Positions 9,208 to 19,147 of a stretch of DNA of 64,000 nt are shown here, piece by piece (positions within the stretch are counted from its first letter, which is position 1; each line of letters starts with the position of its first letter). The position numbers were made by a program, and so were the translations under genes. This DNA is from Leishmania donovani (Eukaryota > Euglenozoa > Kinetoplastea > Trypanosomatida > Trypanosomatidae). The notes under the pieces were generated by a model. That model did no database searches and was not told the DNA's origin. It saw only the letters and a program-made list of their open reading frames with translations. The stretch spans positions 166,501-230,500 of the forward strand of contig NC_018246.1 of assembly GCF_000227135.1 (NCBI RefSeq), read 5' to 3'.

Positions 9208-10260
9208 ATGCCGCCGAAGAACCAGCGTAACGCACCTGTGGTGATCCCGGAGGAAGATGACGAGGGTGACATGATGGAGATGGACAACATGCTGGACTTC
9301 CAGAAGTACCTCGACTCCGACTTCTCGAAGAATTTCATGGCAGGCCTGCCGGAGAAGATCCGTCAGCGGGCGCAGGTTCTCTCCGCCTACGACAAGGACT
9401 TCTCCGCGCAGCAAAAGGCGTACAAGGTGAAGGAGATGGACATCCTGCGCCGCTACGACGCCCTCTTCGAGCCGCTGCTGCAGCGTCGCAAGGAAATCGT
9501 CACGGGGGCCGCGGTCTCCGATGAGGAGGTGAAGAAGGGCATGCCGGAGGAGCACGTCAATGTGATATCGGTGGAAGTAGATGACACGGACGAGGCCGCC
9601 AAGGCCGCCGACGCGTTTGGCCTGGAGGGCTTCTGGCTGCGCGTGCTGCGTCACCACACGGTGATCGACAGCACGATTGAGCCGCACGACGAGGACGTTC
9701 TGAAGCACCTCGTCGATATTCGGTCTTCTGTCGCGGAAGGGGAATACGGTAGCTTCCAGGTGATTTTCACCTTCTCGCCGAACGACTTCTTCGAGGAGGA
9801 AACCATCACCGCCACGGTCAGCATCAAGGATGACAAGCCGGAGCTGACGGTGTCGCCCATCACGTGGAAGCCGGGCAAGAACGTCATGATGCACACCGTC
9901 ACAAAGAAGCAGCGGGCGAAGCGCACGGGGCAGGTGCGCACCACCACGCGCGACGTGCCGCAGCTCTCATTCTTTTGGCTATTCAAGAAGAAGACCGAAG
10001 CCGTCGGAGATGACGACGGCGAGGAGGACGGCGAGGAGGACGACGAGGAGCAGCGCATAAGCATGCTCGAGGTGCTGCACACGTGTATCGTGCCAAATGC
10101 CGTGCGCTACTACACCGGCGAGGCCCCTAACGGCTTCAGCGATGTCGACGAGGAGGACGAGGAGGACGAAGAGGAGGAAGAAGAGGAAGAGGAGATCATC
10201 CCGCGCGGCCGCGGCGGCAACCGTGGCGGCCGTGGTGGCCGCGGTGGCCGTGGCATCTAA
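9208..10260 (+). CDS. NAP: Nucleosome assembly protein (NAP family) with RGG tail
   Basis: 350 residues. The ATG at 9208 was chosen because NAP-like sequence begins just after it (MPPKNQRN). The NAP core is clear: an N-terminal dimerisation helix (about residues 45-95, with YKVKEMDILRRYDALFEPLL), then GFWLRVLRHH near 140, LKHLVDIRSS, FTFSPNDFFEEETI and ITWKPGKNV, then a SFFWLFKK strand. Two acidic blocks follow (about 266-285 and 310-332), and the last 16 residues are Arg/Gly repeats. Family knowledge: NAP/SET proteins bind H2A-H2B, shuttle histones and assist nucleosome assembly in cytoplasm and nucleus. The RGG tail is unusual for a NAP and suggests RNA binding or arginine methylation, which is inference. 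Confidence 0.93.
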   Translation: MPPKNQRNAPVVIPEEDDEGDMMEMDNMLDFQKYLDSDFSKNFMAGLPEKIRQRAQVLSAYDKDFSAQQKAYKVKEMDILRRYDALFEPLLQRRKEIVTGAAVSDEEVKKGMPEEHVNVISVEVDDTDEAAKAADAFGLEGFWLRVLRHHTVIDSTIEPHDEDVLKHLVDIRSSVAEGEYGSFQVIFTFSPNDFFEEETITATVSIKDDKPELTVSPITWKPGKNVMMHTVTKKQRAKRTGQVRTTTRDVPQLSFFWLFKKKTEAVGDDDGEEDGEEDDEEQRISMLEVLHTCIVPNAVRYYTGEAPNGFSDVDEEDEEDEEEEEEEEEIIPRGRGGNRGGRGGRGGRGI

Positions 10261-11905
10261 GCGGCTGTGACAAGATCAAACGAAAAAAGATGGGGGGAGT
10301 AGGGTGCAGCTGTGTGTGTGCGAGCTAGAGGGAGCGATGCGCGCACCAATGCCGGTGCACATGTGCGCTGCTCGGATGTCAGTGTGCGTCTAGTGTCGAC
10401 CTCCCCCACCCTCCTCTCCCCTCTCATCCCGCACGCGTACGTGTGTATGCCTGTCTGAACCGCAGAGAATGTTTCGAGGCATGACCAGCTCACGCAGGAG
10501 CTACAGCATGCGGCAGCATATGATTCAAGGACGCGCATGCATGCAAAAGAGGAGCAATGGAGAGGGTGGAGGAGATGTCGCTTAATGCTGTGCTGCTAAT
10601 CTAAGAGAGCGCGAGGGCGTGTGCGTCGGAAGGCGCGACACTTGTGTGTGTGCCGATCTGCGTCTCTCTTGCCCTCTCGCTCTCCTCCTCTCCTTCAGCG
10701 TCGCAATGGGGCGCTTTGCCGTCTCCGGCCTGCCCTCTTCCATGTCCACTTGCCCTCCCCACACGCACACACGCTCGCGTGCCTTTATGACTCCCCTGCA
10801 AAGGGGAGGGGGCGAGTCTCCGTCGCCCTCGTCGCCATTCCATCGAGCTTGTTGTTGTTGTTCGTGCCTCCTCGCTTGCTTCTCGGTCTCTTTCTCTCTG
10901 TTTCCTGTTCGCCTCTAACTTGACACCGTTAAAGCAGAAACAAGCGAAGATCCACCCCAGCACAAACGACGCACAAAGAGCACGTGCACCGAACTTGCAG
11001 AGGCAGCGTGAACCGCCGCGGGCGCACCCCTGTGTATGGGCGGCTCAGATGAACCTTGCGGAGGCTCACATGCGCGTGAAATTCTTCGTGTGTGTGTGTG
11101 TGTGCGCGCCCGTTGCGTAATTGGCAAGGCAGGCAGGCGCTCGCTTTCGCACTGAAGCGTCGTCGTCGAGGCTGCCTTCCTCCACGACTTCGCCACCCTT
11201 CACTCCTCTTCTCGAAGTCTTTTCTGCATCTCTTGACCCTCTCCTCTCCCCCCCCCTCTGCCACTCTCTAACGCCGTCGGCTGCACCACCGTCACCATGT
11301 CTTCTTGTTTTTCTTTCGCTCTTGGTATGTCCGTTGTGTGGCGTTTTGCGTGTCTTTGCGCGGCCCAAGTGAGAGTACCGGCATGTGACGGGGTAGCCGA
11401 TACACACACCACAGAACAAGAGGCGCAGCCATCTCGTGGCGCATCACCGCGGAGAAGTGGCGTGCACGCTCACGTCTCTTTTACCTTTACGTTTCTGATA
11501 GCACCCACGCCGTCACAGCCGTGCGTTGCTCTATTCGTTTCACTGAGTGCTGTGCCACCCGCCCGCTCGTTTCCCGAACGCACGCTCGCAAGCTTCAGCT
11601 GCGCTGGCATCACCCACACACGCACGCGCGCTTTCTCTCTGCTCATCCATCGTTTTGGAAAGGAAACGAAAAGGAAAGGGATTAGCATGCGTGCTGGTGC
11701 TGGTGAGTTGCTTGGATCGCCACCCGTATAGTTGCCGTTGTTGTTGGTACTCCCCTTCCCTTTCAGCTTTCGTTTCGTTGTCGTTGTTGCGTTGCCATAG
11801 ACCATAAAGGAAACCACCAGCAGTGCATCCACGCAGAGAGGGGGGAGGGGGCCTGCCTGCGGCTCGACACGCACACACAGGAAAAGGCGAGCTGTAACTT
11901 TGGCG
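10261..11905. other. Intergenic: NAP 3' UTR and 5' region of the 949-residue gene
   Basis: No supported gene. It contains CT-rich tracts (about 10660-10700, 11160-11270 and 11745-11790), a (GT)n run near 11089-11103 and GT-rich sequence. Frames here are short and low-complexity on both strands. Confidence 0.55.
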
Positions 11906-14755
11906 ATGTCCTCTCCACCCCTGGCGTACCCCTCGAGCGGCGAGTTCAACGTGCTCGTGCAGCGCTTCAAGTTACTGAACCTCGTCCAACGGGTTGCCCA
12001 CCGTGATGTGAGCGAGATGCTGGACACAGTCGGGCTGGAGGGACTTTCGCGCCAAGGCATGCTGACGCGGTGGGCGTGCAGTGGAGCAGAGGGCGACGAC
12101 GGCGATGCCAGCATTGACCCGAAGGTGCTCGGCCAAGAAGGCACACCGAGGTACCGATTTGAGGAGAGCAGACCCCGTGCATCGCCCTCTACCCGCCGCG
12201 TCTCTTCCACTGCCACTGGACGTCCAATCTCCCCGCCTCGTATGCAGTTTGGTCGACCTGCCTCCGGCTTTGATGCCCGCATCGCGGCAGCGCGGTGGAA
12301 CAGCGGCATCGAGGAGGGCAGTAGCGCGGCCGACTCGATCCGTCGTTCGCGCACGTCTAACCGGCCAAACGCCGCGGGAGAAGCCGACGCAGCCGCACGT
12401 TTGACGACGAAGCGACGCCGCTACGTTGTTCGGCGTACCCATCACGTTCTGCACCGCAGCCGCTCTGAGCGCGAGACGTTCTTTTCTCGACTCGCGGAGC
12501 CACGCCAGAGACCCGGGGCGCTTGTGGAGGAGGTTCTACTCTGCGACGAGGCGGTGCCGCCGGCGCACAGTCGTCGTGGCGATGACGATGCCCGGTGGCT
12601 GCGCGACGCTGCCGATCGCAACGCATCTGAATTCGCAGAGCACGATCGACGGGGCAGGTATGGCGGTGACACCTACGGTGGGCGTCATGGTGGTGCTTTC
12701 ACGTCTGCTTCTCCTGCGAGAGTGCAGCGGCGCCATTCCCTCGACGCATATGCCTACCACCACCAGGACTTGCGTGCGCACTACTACGCACCGCTGCAAC
12801 CCTCCGCCTCCCCCCCGCACTGGGCGGCAGCCGGCGCAAGCGATGCGCGCCCTGGGGAGAAGTCCGCCGGTGAGCTCGACGACTACGAAGCTACCCTTCC
12901 CAGCCCTACTGATCGGCTGCATTCACAGCGCAATGTGTCGACCGACGGCGACCCACACGCGGTCGCCTTTACTTCACCGCCGCTGCGCTCTCGGCCGGCT
13001 GGCGCCGCGCCATCCTCGTTGGGGGGCCCAGCGCGGATGCGCAGCATGAACTTTGCATCACTCGCTCAGGGAGATGCCGCCACTGCCTCGCCTGCCGAAG
13101 GCCAAAGGCACGAGGATCAGCCCACCGCGGAGGCATTCGTGCGCAAATCGCCGTCGGCGCCTGCAGTGTTCATGGCAGATGACGGCGTCGTTAAGTCGCC
13201 CTTCACGGGCGGCGACGTCAAATCCTTTGCCGCCACGGCCCCTACAGTGGCGCTGCCCAGGAGCGGAGGCAGCGGTGCGGCCGCTGGCGACGCTCCTACT
13301 GTACCCCAGCTGCATCTCCCTCAATCCCGCGCCGGTGGCGGCGACGGCTTTGTGTTGGTGGACGCCGGCCAGGGAAGCGGCAGCACGAGTGGGCGGATGG
13401 TTTTCACAGACAGTGAAAGCCTGCGAGCTGCTGCAGGCAACAGCGGCAGCACGTCAACTTCGCAGGTCCTCAAATCGCCACGCGCCGTCCGCGGCCTGGC
13501 GCCAAAGGCAAAGCCAAAGGGTGCCGTGGAAGGCGCGCGCGTGCCGCTCGAGGCGGTGCGACATGCTTCAGCGCTTCTGTCGCGCTCTGGCTCTTTCCAT
13601 CCAAGCCCCACCATTGGCAGCCGGGGCGGTAGCGCCTACAACAGCTACGCGGCAGCGACGCCGCAGCTGCAGCAGCTGCACCCCTCTGGTGCGCGTACTC
13701 CACCGACAACGTCCGGCTTCGGCGGCGGCGTTCCTCGGTCGCCGAGGCCGCACACCGTCACGGTGCAGGCCGGTACGGCCGGCGATGTAGGTGATGATGC
13801 TGACTATGATATGCCGAAGAGCGTGACGCCATTAACAGTGTTTCGCACAGCTGCGTCTCCGCTGGGTTCGCTGCCGCACTCCGGTGACGTTGCGTTCACG
13901 GCCTCACCAACGGGTTACCAGGTCAGTGCCGCCACTAAAAAATCGTTCGAGGAACTCTCCTCCGCTATCGATCACATGCTTCTCGACCATCAACAGTTGC
14001 TGCGTCAAGTGTACAAGGACACGCACGCCACGAGCTGCGGAGCGGCAAGGCAACCAGACAGTTCTCCAGCGGCGTCTCGGCCCTCTGAGAGGGCCGGGAA
14101 GGTTCCCGCCAGCGACGAGGCGAGCTCGCACAGCTCCTCGTTCGAGGTGGACTCCGAGGGCCTCGTAGAGGAAACCGCGAAGAAAGCGCGGTACGCCGAC
14201 GGCGTGGACACGACAATCGGGGCAGACCCCGTCAGCGACGGCGCCACAGGCGACGTGGATGTGTCGTTGCATGCGATGAGCGCCGAAGTGGAGGATGAGA
14301 TGCTTCTCTACACGCAGCTGCAGCACCAGCTGACGCAGCTGGACGCGGATATGGTCCGGCTTGGACTTGAGAACGCGAACGACGCGGCTGCAGAGGGCAG
14401 CGACGGGGCAATCGGTGACCGCGCAGGCGGGGCGTCCCCTCTTGGACGCGGCGCACCTATGCTGCAGCCCTCGTCTTCGACGACAGTCACGGTGCAACAG
14501 CCAGCACGCCCTCCGCATGCCCGCGGCGAGGTGCCGGAGGCGATCGTGCAGAGGCTGTGTGCGTATCGCATGAAGAACTTTCAGTACATCGCCTACAACG
14601 AGCGGTTGTGGAACACCAGCTCCATCTCACAGTTTGTGTTTGCGCAGCGGCTGACAGCGGCCTTGACAGAGGAGTGCTGGGGCGAGGTGATGGCAGAGGT
14701 CGGCTCGATCATGGACGAGTACGTCGACGGCCTGGTGGACCACGAGTTGCAGTAG
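11906..14755 (+). CDS. Conserved-looking hypothetical protein, 949 residues
   Basis: I do not recognise this protein. The first ATG in frame is at 11906; the codon at 11900 is TTG. Structure seen: a short ordered N-terminus (about residues 1-60, SGEFNVLVQRFKLLNLVQR), then a long disordered body rich in Ser, Pro, Ala, Gly and Arg (about 60-700). A helical segment lies near 680-705 (KKSFEELSSAIDHMLLDHQQ), and a second near 795-825 with a heptad pattern (LLYTQLQHQLTQLDADMV). The final 75 residues are well structured and end in WGEVMAEVGSIMDEYVDGLV. A C-terminal helix pair of this kind occurs in several centriole and basal-body proteins, but that is a loose resemblance and no function should be assigned from it. 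Confidence 0.85.
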   Translation: MSSPPLAYPSSGEFNVLVQRFKLLNLVQRVAHRDVSEMLDTVGLEGLSRQGMLTRWACSGAEGDDGDASIDPKVLGQEGTPRYRFEESRPRASPSTRRVSSTATGRPISPPRMQFGRPASGFDARIAAARWNSGIEEGSSAADSIRRSRTSNRPNAAGEADAAARLTTKRRRYVVRRTHHVLHRSRSERETFFSRLAEPRQRPGALVEEVLLCDEAVPPAHSRRGDDDARWLRDAADRNASEFAEHDRRGRYGGDTYGGRHGGAFTSASPARVQRRHSLDAYAYHHQDLRAHYYAPLQPSASPPHWAAAGASDARPGEKSAGELDDYEATLPSPTDRLHSQRNVSTDGDPHAVAFTSPPLRSRPAGAAPSSLGGPARMRSMNFASLAQGDAATASPAEGQRHEDQPTAEAFVRKSPSAPAVFMADDGVVKSPFTGGDVKSFAATAPTVALPRSGGSGAAAGDAPTVPQLHLPQSRAGGGDGFVLVDAGQGSGSTSGRMVFTDSESLRAAAGNSGSTSTSQVLKSPRAVRGLAPKAKPKGAVEGARVPLEAVRHASALLSRSGSFHPSPTIGSRGGSAYNSYAAATPQLQQLHPSGARTPPTTSGFGGGVPRSPRPHTVTVQAGTAGDVGDDADYDMPKSVTPLTVFRTAASPLGSLPHSGDVAFTASPTGYQVSAATKKSFEELSSAIDHMLLDHQQLLRQVYKDTHATSCGAARQPDSSPAASRPSERAGKVPASDEASSHSSSFEVDSEGLVEETAKKARYADGVDTTIGADPVSDGATGDVDVSLHAMSAEVEDEMLLYTQLQHQLTQLDADMVRLGLENANDAAAEGSDGAIGDRAGGASPLGRGAPMLQPSSSTTVTVQQPARPPHARGEVPEAIVQRLCAYRMKNFQYIAYNERLWNTSSISQFVFAQRLTAALTEECWGEVMAEVGSIMDEYVDGLVDHELQ

Positions 14756-14873
14756 CGACGAAGGACTTTGCTGCTGTTGCTACATCGTGTATGCCCCGAT
14801 CCCGCCCACGAACACATGTCAGCAACACAGACGCAGATGCAGCCACTGCTCACCCGCCTCCGCTGCACCGCCC

Positions 14874-14885
14874 NNNNNNNNNNNN
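14874..14885. other. Assembly gap (12 N)
   Basis: Twelve undetermined bases beside a C-homopolymer; probably a low-quality read region, not a scaffold gap. Confidence 0.95.
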
Positions 14886-15067
14886 GCACCCCCCCCCCCC
14901 CCCCAGGTCTGCGTCCGGGTCCTTACTCGAGGGCGGAAGCAGTGGCGTCTACCGTGCGGGTAATAGGGGGTGGGGGAGGGGGGCTGGCCCACCTGCATGC
15001 CGGATAACCTCAAGCAGGACGTTGGCCAGCTGCAGGCTAGGGCCCGCTGAGACCCTCTACACCCGAC

Positions 15068-15099
15068 CTGTGTGTTTGTGTGTGTGTGTGTGTGTGTGT
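15068..15099. repeat. (GT)n microsatellite
   Basis: A run of GT units with one interruption. Confidence 0.9.
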
Positions 15100-15335
15100 C
15101 GTGTTGCGCAATCTCCGTCGCCTCAAGCCGCGGCATTCCACAAGATCGTGCAGTGACTCTCCACACTCCAGTCTGGAAGACTCGATGGCGCGAGTTCAGG
15201 GTGCTCTCGTCGTGCTTCCCGCATCGGCGCCGCGTCAGCCCGCACGGTCGGAGGTGGGAGATGCCGCACATGTTTCGCACGCGTGCCCTGCGTGGGCAGT
15301 TGATTCGTCTGGATCCTCTAACGCATTCTCCGCGT

Positions 15336-15398
15336 CTCACCGTTGCTCTGCGGACCTCCGCGTGCACACAGCACTCGCACTTGTGGGCCCTCGGGCCT
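15336..15398 (-). repeat. Dispersed repeat, short copy
   Basis: Its reverse complement matches 48155-48270 with a few substitutions, but lacks 51 nt present there. The missing segment is bounded by the heptamer GCACGCG in the longer copy. Read on the minus strand the matching segment stays open, and the indel is a multiple of three. The family is unidentified; a fragment of a degenerate retroposon reading frame is possible. Confidence 0.6.
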
Positions 15399-16449
15399 GC
15401 TTCAGGACAGCGTTGCTGTCTGGGGTGGGGTGGGGAGCTCGCTGTCTCCCTCTTTCGTTTCCGCCCCGTGGTGACATGGAGCGAGGAAACGGGATGGAGA
15501 CGGCGCACCGTATCTCTTCAGCGCTTGGATGCCTCTTGTTCTCCGACTCTGTGTATCCTCCCCGGTTGGAGGCGCTTGCTGTGACGGTCTGCGGCTGGGG
15601 TAGTCGCCGGCGCGCTGGCCGTTTTTTTCTTGTGTCGGTTGCCTGCGCACGCGTGGATGCCCGGTGCGCGTTTTGGAGCGTGAGCGTTTTCGTCGGCGGA
15701 CCAGCACCGTGTCAAGGCTCTCTCGGCTGGAATAGAATACGAAGACAGCCAAGCAAAGAGAAGCGGAGAAACGGCGAAACGGAGGAGCTCCCGCCGCCAA
15801 TGTGTGGCTGTGGCTCGCTGACCAGTCGATGCTGTGCGGTGCGGAGGCAAACATCTGCGTTGCTCCTGCGGCCCTCCCTCTGCTCTCCTCCCGCCGTCAT
15901 GTGGCCATCGCGGAATGCAGCGTGCGCCCCCCCCCTTCTCCCTCCCAATCTACTTTTGTGTAACTGTGGGCGCAAGAAGCCCATGCGTGAGGTTGTCATA
16001 TCCGTAGCTCATCCGTCTCATGCCGTCTTCTTTCTCTCTATATATATGTGTGGGTGCGTGCACGCAGCCATATGAACAGCTCTCCTTTCCTCCATCTTAT
16101 TCCTCTCTCTCTCTCGCGCTGTCTGCCGCCCTCCGCACACTGTATTACGGGGCGGCGTGCGAGATGGTGCGCATGCGTGTGTGCTTGCTTCCTTTGGACC
16201 GTTACGTGTAAGGTGGCAAGACGGACGTTGTATTTCGCTCCTTTTTCCTCCATGCCCAATCCAGCACGGGGCTACAAATTGATCAGTTCCTAAGTGTGTC
16301 TTGTCTGTGGTAAGGACGAAGCGTGCGCTGCCATCGTGCGCACGACCAGAGTACATCCTCAAGAGTGAGAGAAGGCAGCGCGTCGCTCTTCTCGTTTCCT
16401 GTCGAAGCCATTGTTTATCAGCTCCTCCGAGTCTACTGCCAAGCTCCTC

Positions 16450-16499
16450 TGCCTTGCCGTTACCCCCTCTCGCTCTCTGTTTCCCACAGATCGAAGTAG
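16450..16499 (+). promoter_or_regulatory. Candidate trans-splice acceptor for WASHC3
   Basis: A pyrimidine-rich tract ends in CACAG with AG at 16498-16499, 25 nt before the ATG at 16524. Predicted only. Confidence 0.45.
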
Positions 16500-16523
16500 C
16501 CTAACCCCGCGACTGTCTCAAAG

Positions 16524-17411
16524 ATGGCCACGAGTGCGCTGCCTCTTAACTCCACTACTGCCCTGGTAAGTGCAAACGCCGCGGCCGTAGCCGAGGCGGA
16601 CGCTGATGCGCAGGCCGTTGTAGACCTCGTGAACAGGTTCGTCATCAGCACTGTTCAGTTTCTCAACCGCTTCTCCGACGAGTGCGAGTCGCGGCTCGTG
16701 CAGACTGAAGAATCGCTGCAGCAATTAGAGCTGCAGACGCAGCTCTTGGAGCACCTGCTCATCACAAGCGGTGCTGCCGACCCCGAGGCAGACGAGGCGG
16801 AAGAAGAGGGCGGCGATCACTCCAACGATGACGATGGCGGCACATCGTACCTCGCGGATGGCGATGACCAAGACATGGTGAGGGACGACGGTAGCGAGGC
16901 GTCGGCGGCGTACGACTATCGCCAGCGTCGCGGTCGCGGTCGTCGCGGCGCTAGCGAGAACGGTGATGCAGAGAGCGTTCTGGGCCTGCCGGCGCCGCCG
17001 CCGAAAGATCGCCGCAGTGGCGGCCCGCCCCCACCGCCTGGCAACTACCGCAAAGGTCCGCCGCGACCGCCGCCGGGGGTGGCGCGTGCGGCTGCTGCAG
17101 CGCAGGAGGCCGAGGCGGCCCGTGTCGCCACGCTGGCAATGGTCGGCGCGCCGGTGCTCATGCCACAGCTTTCAGGTGATGCCCCAGCCCCGCCACCGCC
17201 GCTGGAGTTGCGCCCTGGCCGGTTACTTATGCGGAATCATCCAAGGCTGCATGGCTACTTTGAGTTGCTGTCCTTGCGCGTGCCAGCGACGTTTGTGAAA
17301 GCCAAGATGCAGGCGGACGGTTTCCAGGGAGAGTGGCTCGACACGCCGGACGCGCCGGCGCCGAGTGGCCTGTCCGCAGCAGTGCGCGCCTTCGTGGATG
17401 AGCCAGACTGA
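16524..17411 (+). CDS. WASHC3: WASH complex subunit CCDC53 (WASHC3)-like
   Basis: 295 residues from the first ATG. The CCDC53/DUF2360 pattern is clear: residues about 34-75 read VNRFVISTVQFLNRFSDECE, followed by a heptad coiled coil (SLQQLELQTQLLEHLL). An acidic and Gly/Asp-rich linker, an RGRGRRG patch, and a proline-rich region (about 152-185, with PPPPPG) come next. Near the C-terminus, HPRLHGYFELLSLRVPATFV and VKAKMQADGF correspond to the conserved yeast/animal segment that precedes the GLDP motif; here GLDP is replaced by GFQG. Family knowledge: WASHC3 is the small coiled-coil subunit of the WASH complex, which activates Arp2/3 on endosomes for retromer-linked sorting. It is longer than human CCDC53 because of the linker. 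Confidence 0.8.
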   Translation: MATSALPLNSTTALVSANAAAVAEADADAQAVVDLVNRFVISTVQFLNRFSDECESRLVQTEESLQQLELQTQLLEHLLITSGAADPEADEAEEEGGDHSNDDDGGTSYLADGDDQDMVRDDGSEASAAYDYRQRRGRGRRGASENGDAESVLGLPAPPPKDRRSGGPPPPPGNYRKGPPRPPPGVARAAAAAQEAEAARVATLAMVGAPVLMPQLSGDAPAPPPPLELRPGRLLMRNHPRLHGYFELLSLRVPATFVKAKMQADGFQGEWLDTPDAPAPSGLSAAVRAFVDEPD

Positions 17412-18067
17412 CAACCAAAAGAGGCAGTTTGCGAGTCGCGATGGCCCAACCGCTCTTACCGCGCGAGCTGCTGCATGCCCCAGCCGACTTTCTGTCCCTC
17501 TCTCTCTTCTTGGCCACCACCCTCACCCCGCAACATGGGTACTGCTTCTTATTCGCTTCAACGGTGTGCATCTGTGCGTGCGTTTGACTTTCCTGGGCTG
17601 CGTTGCTCATGCGTGCCTGAACCCCCCCTCCTCCTCCTCGCCACCACCACCTTACTACACCTCAGCTCTGCTCAGCTCCTTTTTCCTCACAGGACAACAC
17701 AAAAGACGCCCTTCACATGAGTCTCCTCCTTGGACGATGTGGGTCAGCGACGCTGTTGCAGCGGCGGCACCTGCCTCTACCCTCCCCACCTTCTGGCGTA
17801 TGTGTGGGAGACTGTCATGATGCGGTAGAAGCGCTGTCGCGCAGCGCCGACGCGTGGCTTTACTCCTCTCTCCACCTCCCTTTTTCTTTGTTCTCTCTCT
17901 TTCCCCTCCTGCATGCAATAGGACAGTGACGCGTTCATGTGCGCGTCGGACTGTGCAGAAGGACCGGAAATTACGCTCTCGCTTCTCTTGACGAAGGACG
18001 TGCATTGAAAAAGAAAAGGCAGCCTCTGCCGTGCCAGACAAGCAGGCTAGGCCCGCGCGCAACAGTC
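17412..18067. other. Intergenic: WASHC3 3' UTR
   Basis: No supported gene. CT-rich tracts lie at about 17485-17530, 17620-17690 and 17860-17915. The downstream frame is open from 17939 but has no ATG before 18068. Confidence 0.55.
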
Positions 18068-19147
18068 ATGTCCTCCTCTTCTGGCCAGTACAGCGGCAGC
18101 GGTGGTAACCGAGGCAGCGGCTTTGTGCACCTCAACACTCCGGCCAGCATCCACTATACGGTGGGGAAGACTCTGTCGCTTTCCGCCCTGCGCCAGCGCA
18201 AGTCCCGCGCGGAGTGCGTTGTGTTGCCGGAATCGATGTCTGTGTGGCGCGACGCCTTCCAGCGCTACTCGAAGGAGGAAGGCTACAGCAGCTTCGCCGC
18301 TGATATTGAAGACGAGCGCACTGGAAACGGACCGATTCTGCCGCCGCTAGTGCCGCAGCGCGCTGGCCCGGTGCGCCGTCGTGCCGGCAAGGCGCTTGTG
18401 CGGACAGATGCCTTTTTTTGTGCTTCATCGTCGCCGGCGCCGCTCGGCACCTCCGCATCTGCGGCACACACCGGCGCCGACAGGCCGCCCCTCACAGGTG
18501 GTGCCGCTGCCACTAGCAGCACCATCACCGCCGACAGTGCGAGTTCGTCGAGTAGACTCAGTAACAATGGCACCACTGCGACATCTGCCGACAGCGTGGC
18601 CGATGGTTCGACTGGGCCTACGGCGAAGCAGCAGCAGGATGGCATCCCCATCGTTAGCCATCACAAGCTTTTGGGTCGGCAGCAGTTTGTGTACCCCGAT
18701 TACGATGGCGTGCTCTCCGCCGGCGTGGTGCCGCAGATCGTCGTCACAGCTGAGGAAAAGGCGGAGGAGGCGGCGGCGAAGGCCTTCTACATCTCTCCCC
18801 TCACCATGACGGAGGAGGAGCTGGCTGCCTTCGAGGAACTGCAGGGGCTGTGGAAAAGTCGCGCACGCAGCCACTCCTTCCTTGGCGCGCAGCACCGGAA
18901 AGCCGCCAAGGGCGTGGTGGACCCGTCATCGTCCGCGGACGTGCTGGGGGCGGGCGGCGCGGGGCTGCCCAAGGTGCCCAGGCGCGAAGGAGTGGCAGGT
19001 GGCGCCTCCCTTTCCTCTCGCCGAGGGAATGAGGTGGACGTGCCGGCCTACGCCGAGGCCGAGACGGCCGTGGAGGAAGAGTCGAAGCTGGACAAGGAGC
19101 TGTCCGAGGCGCTGCGCATGGCGGATGACCTCCTGCGCTTTGCTTAG
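18068..19147 (+). CDS. Hypothetical protein, 359 residues
   Basis: I do not recognise this protein. The start is the first ATG in frame (18068). The first 110 residues look ordered (HLNTPASIHYTVGKTLSLSA, then MSVWRDAFQRYSKEEGYSSF). A Ser/Ala/Thr-rich disordered segment covers about 125-190, then an ordered stretch appears near 205-265 (HHKLLGRQQFVYPDYDGVL and FYISPLTMTEEELAAFEELQ). A Gly/Ser-rich linker and an acidic C-terminal helix (SKLDKELSEALRMADDLLRF) finish the protein. There is no signal peptide or membrane segment. Alternating ordered blocks and low-complexity insertions are typical of trypanosomatid cytosolic or cytoskeletal proteins. No function is assigned. Confidence 0.85.
   Translation: MSSSSGQYSGSGGNRGSGFVHLNTPASIHYTVGKTLSLSALRQRKSRAECVVLPESMSVWRDAFQRYSKEEGYSSFAADIEDERTGNGPILPPLVPQRAGPVRRRAGKALVRTDAFFCASSSPAPLGTSASAAHTGADRPPLTGGAAATSSTITADSASSSSRLSNNGTTATSADSVADGSTGPTAKQQQDGIPIVSHHKLLGRQQFVYPDYDGVLSAGVVPQIVVTAEEKAEEAAAKAFYISPLTMTEEELAAFEELQGLWKSRARSHSFLGAQHRKAAKGVVDPSSSADVLGAGGAGLPKVPRREGVAGGASLSSRRGNEVDVPAYAEAETAVEEESKLDKELSEALRMADDLLRFA

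Larger units (their letters stand above)
14756..16523. other. Intergenic with a 12-N gap, a (GT)n run and a dispersed repeat
   Basis: No supported gene. It holds a 12-base N gap (14874-14885) followed by a C-homopolymer, a (GT)n run at about 15068-15099, and a short repeat (15336-15398) also found inverted at 48 kb. A frame of about 330 codons (15080-16075) starts inside the (GT)n repeat and encodes no recognisable protein, so it is not called. Confidence 0.55.

Noticed and set aside
15080..16075. Open frame of 331 codons on the + strand
   Set aside because: It starts inside a (GT)n repeat, crosses the dispersed repeat, has no recognisable domain and has the composition of translated UTR.
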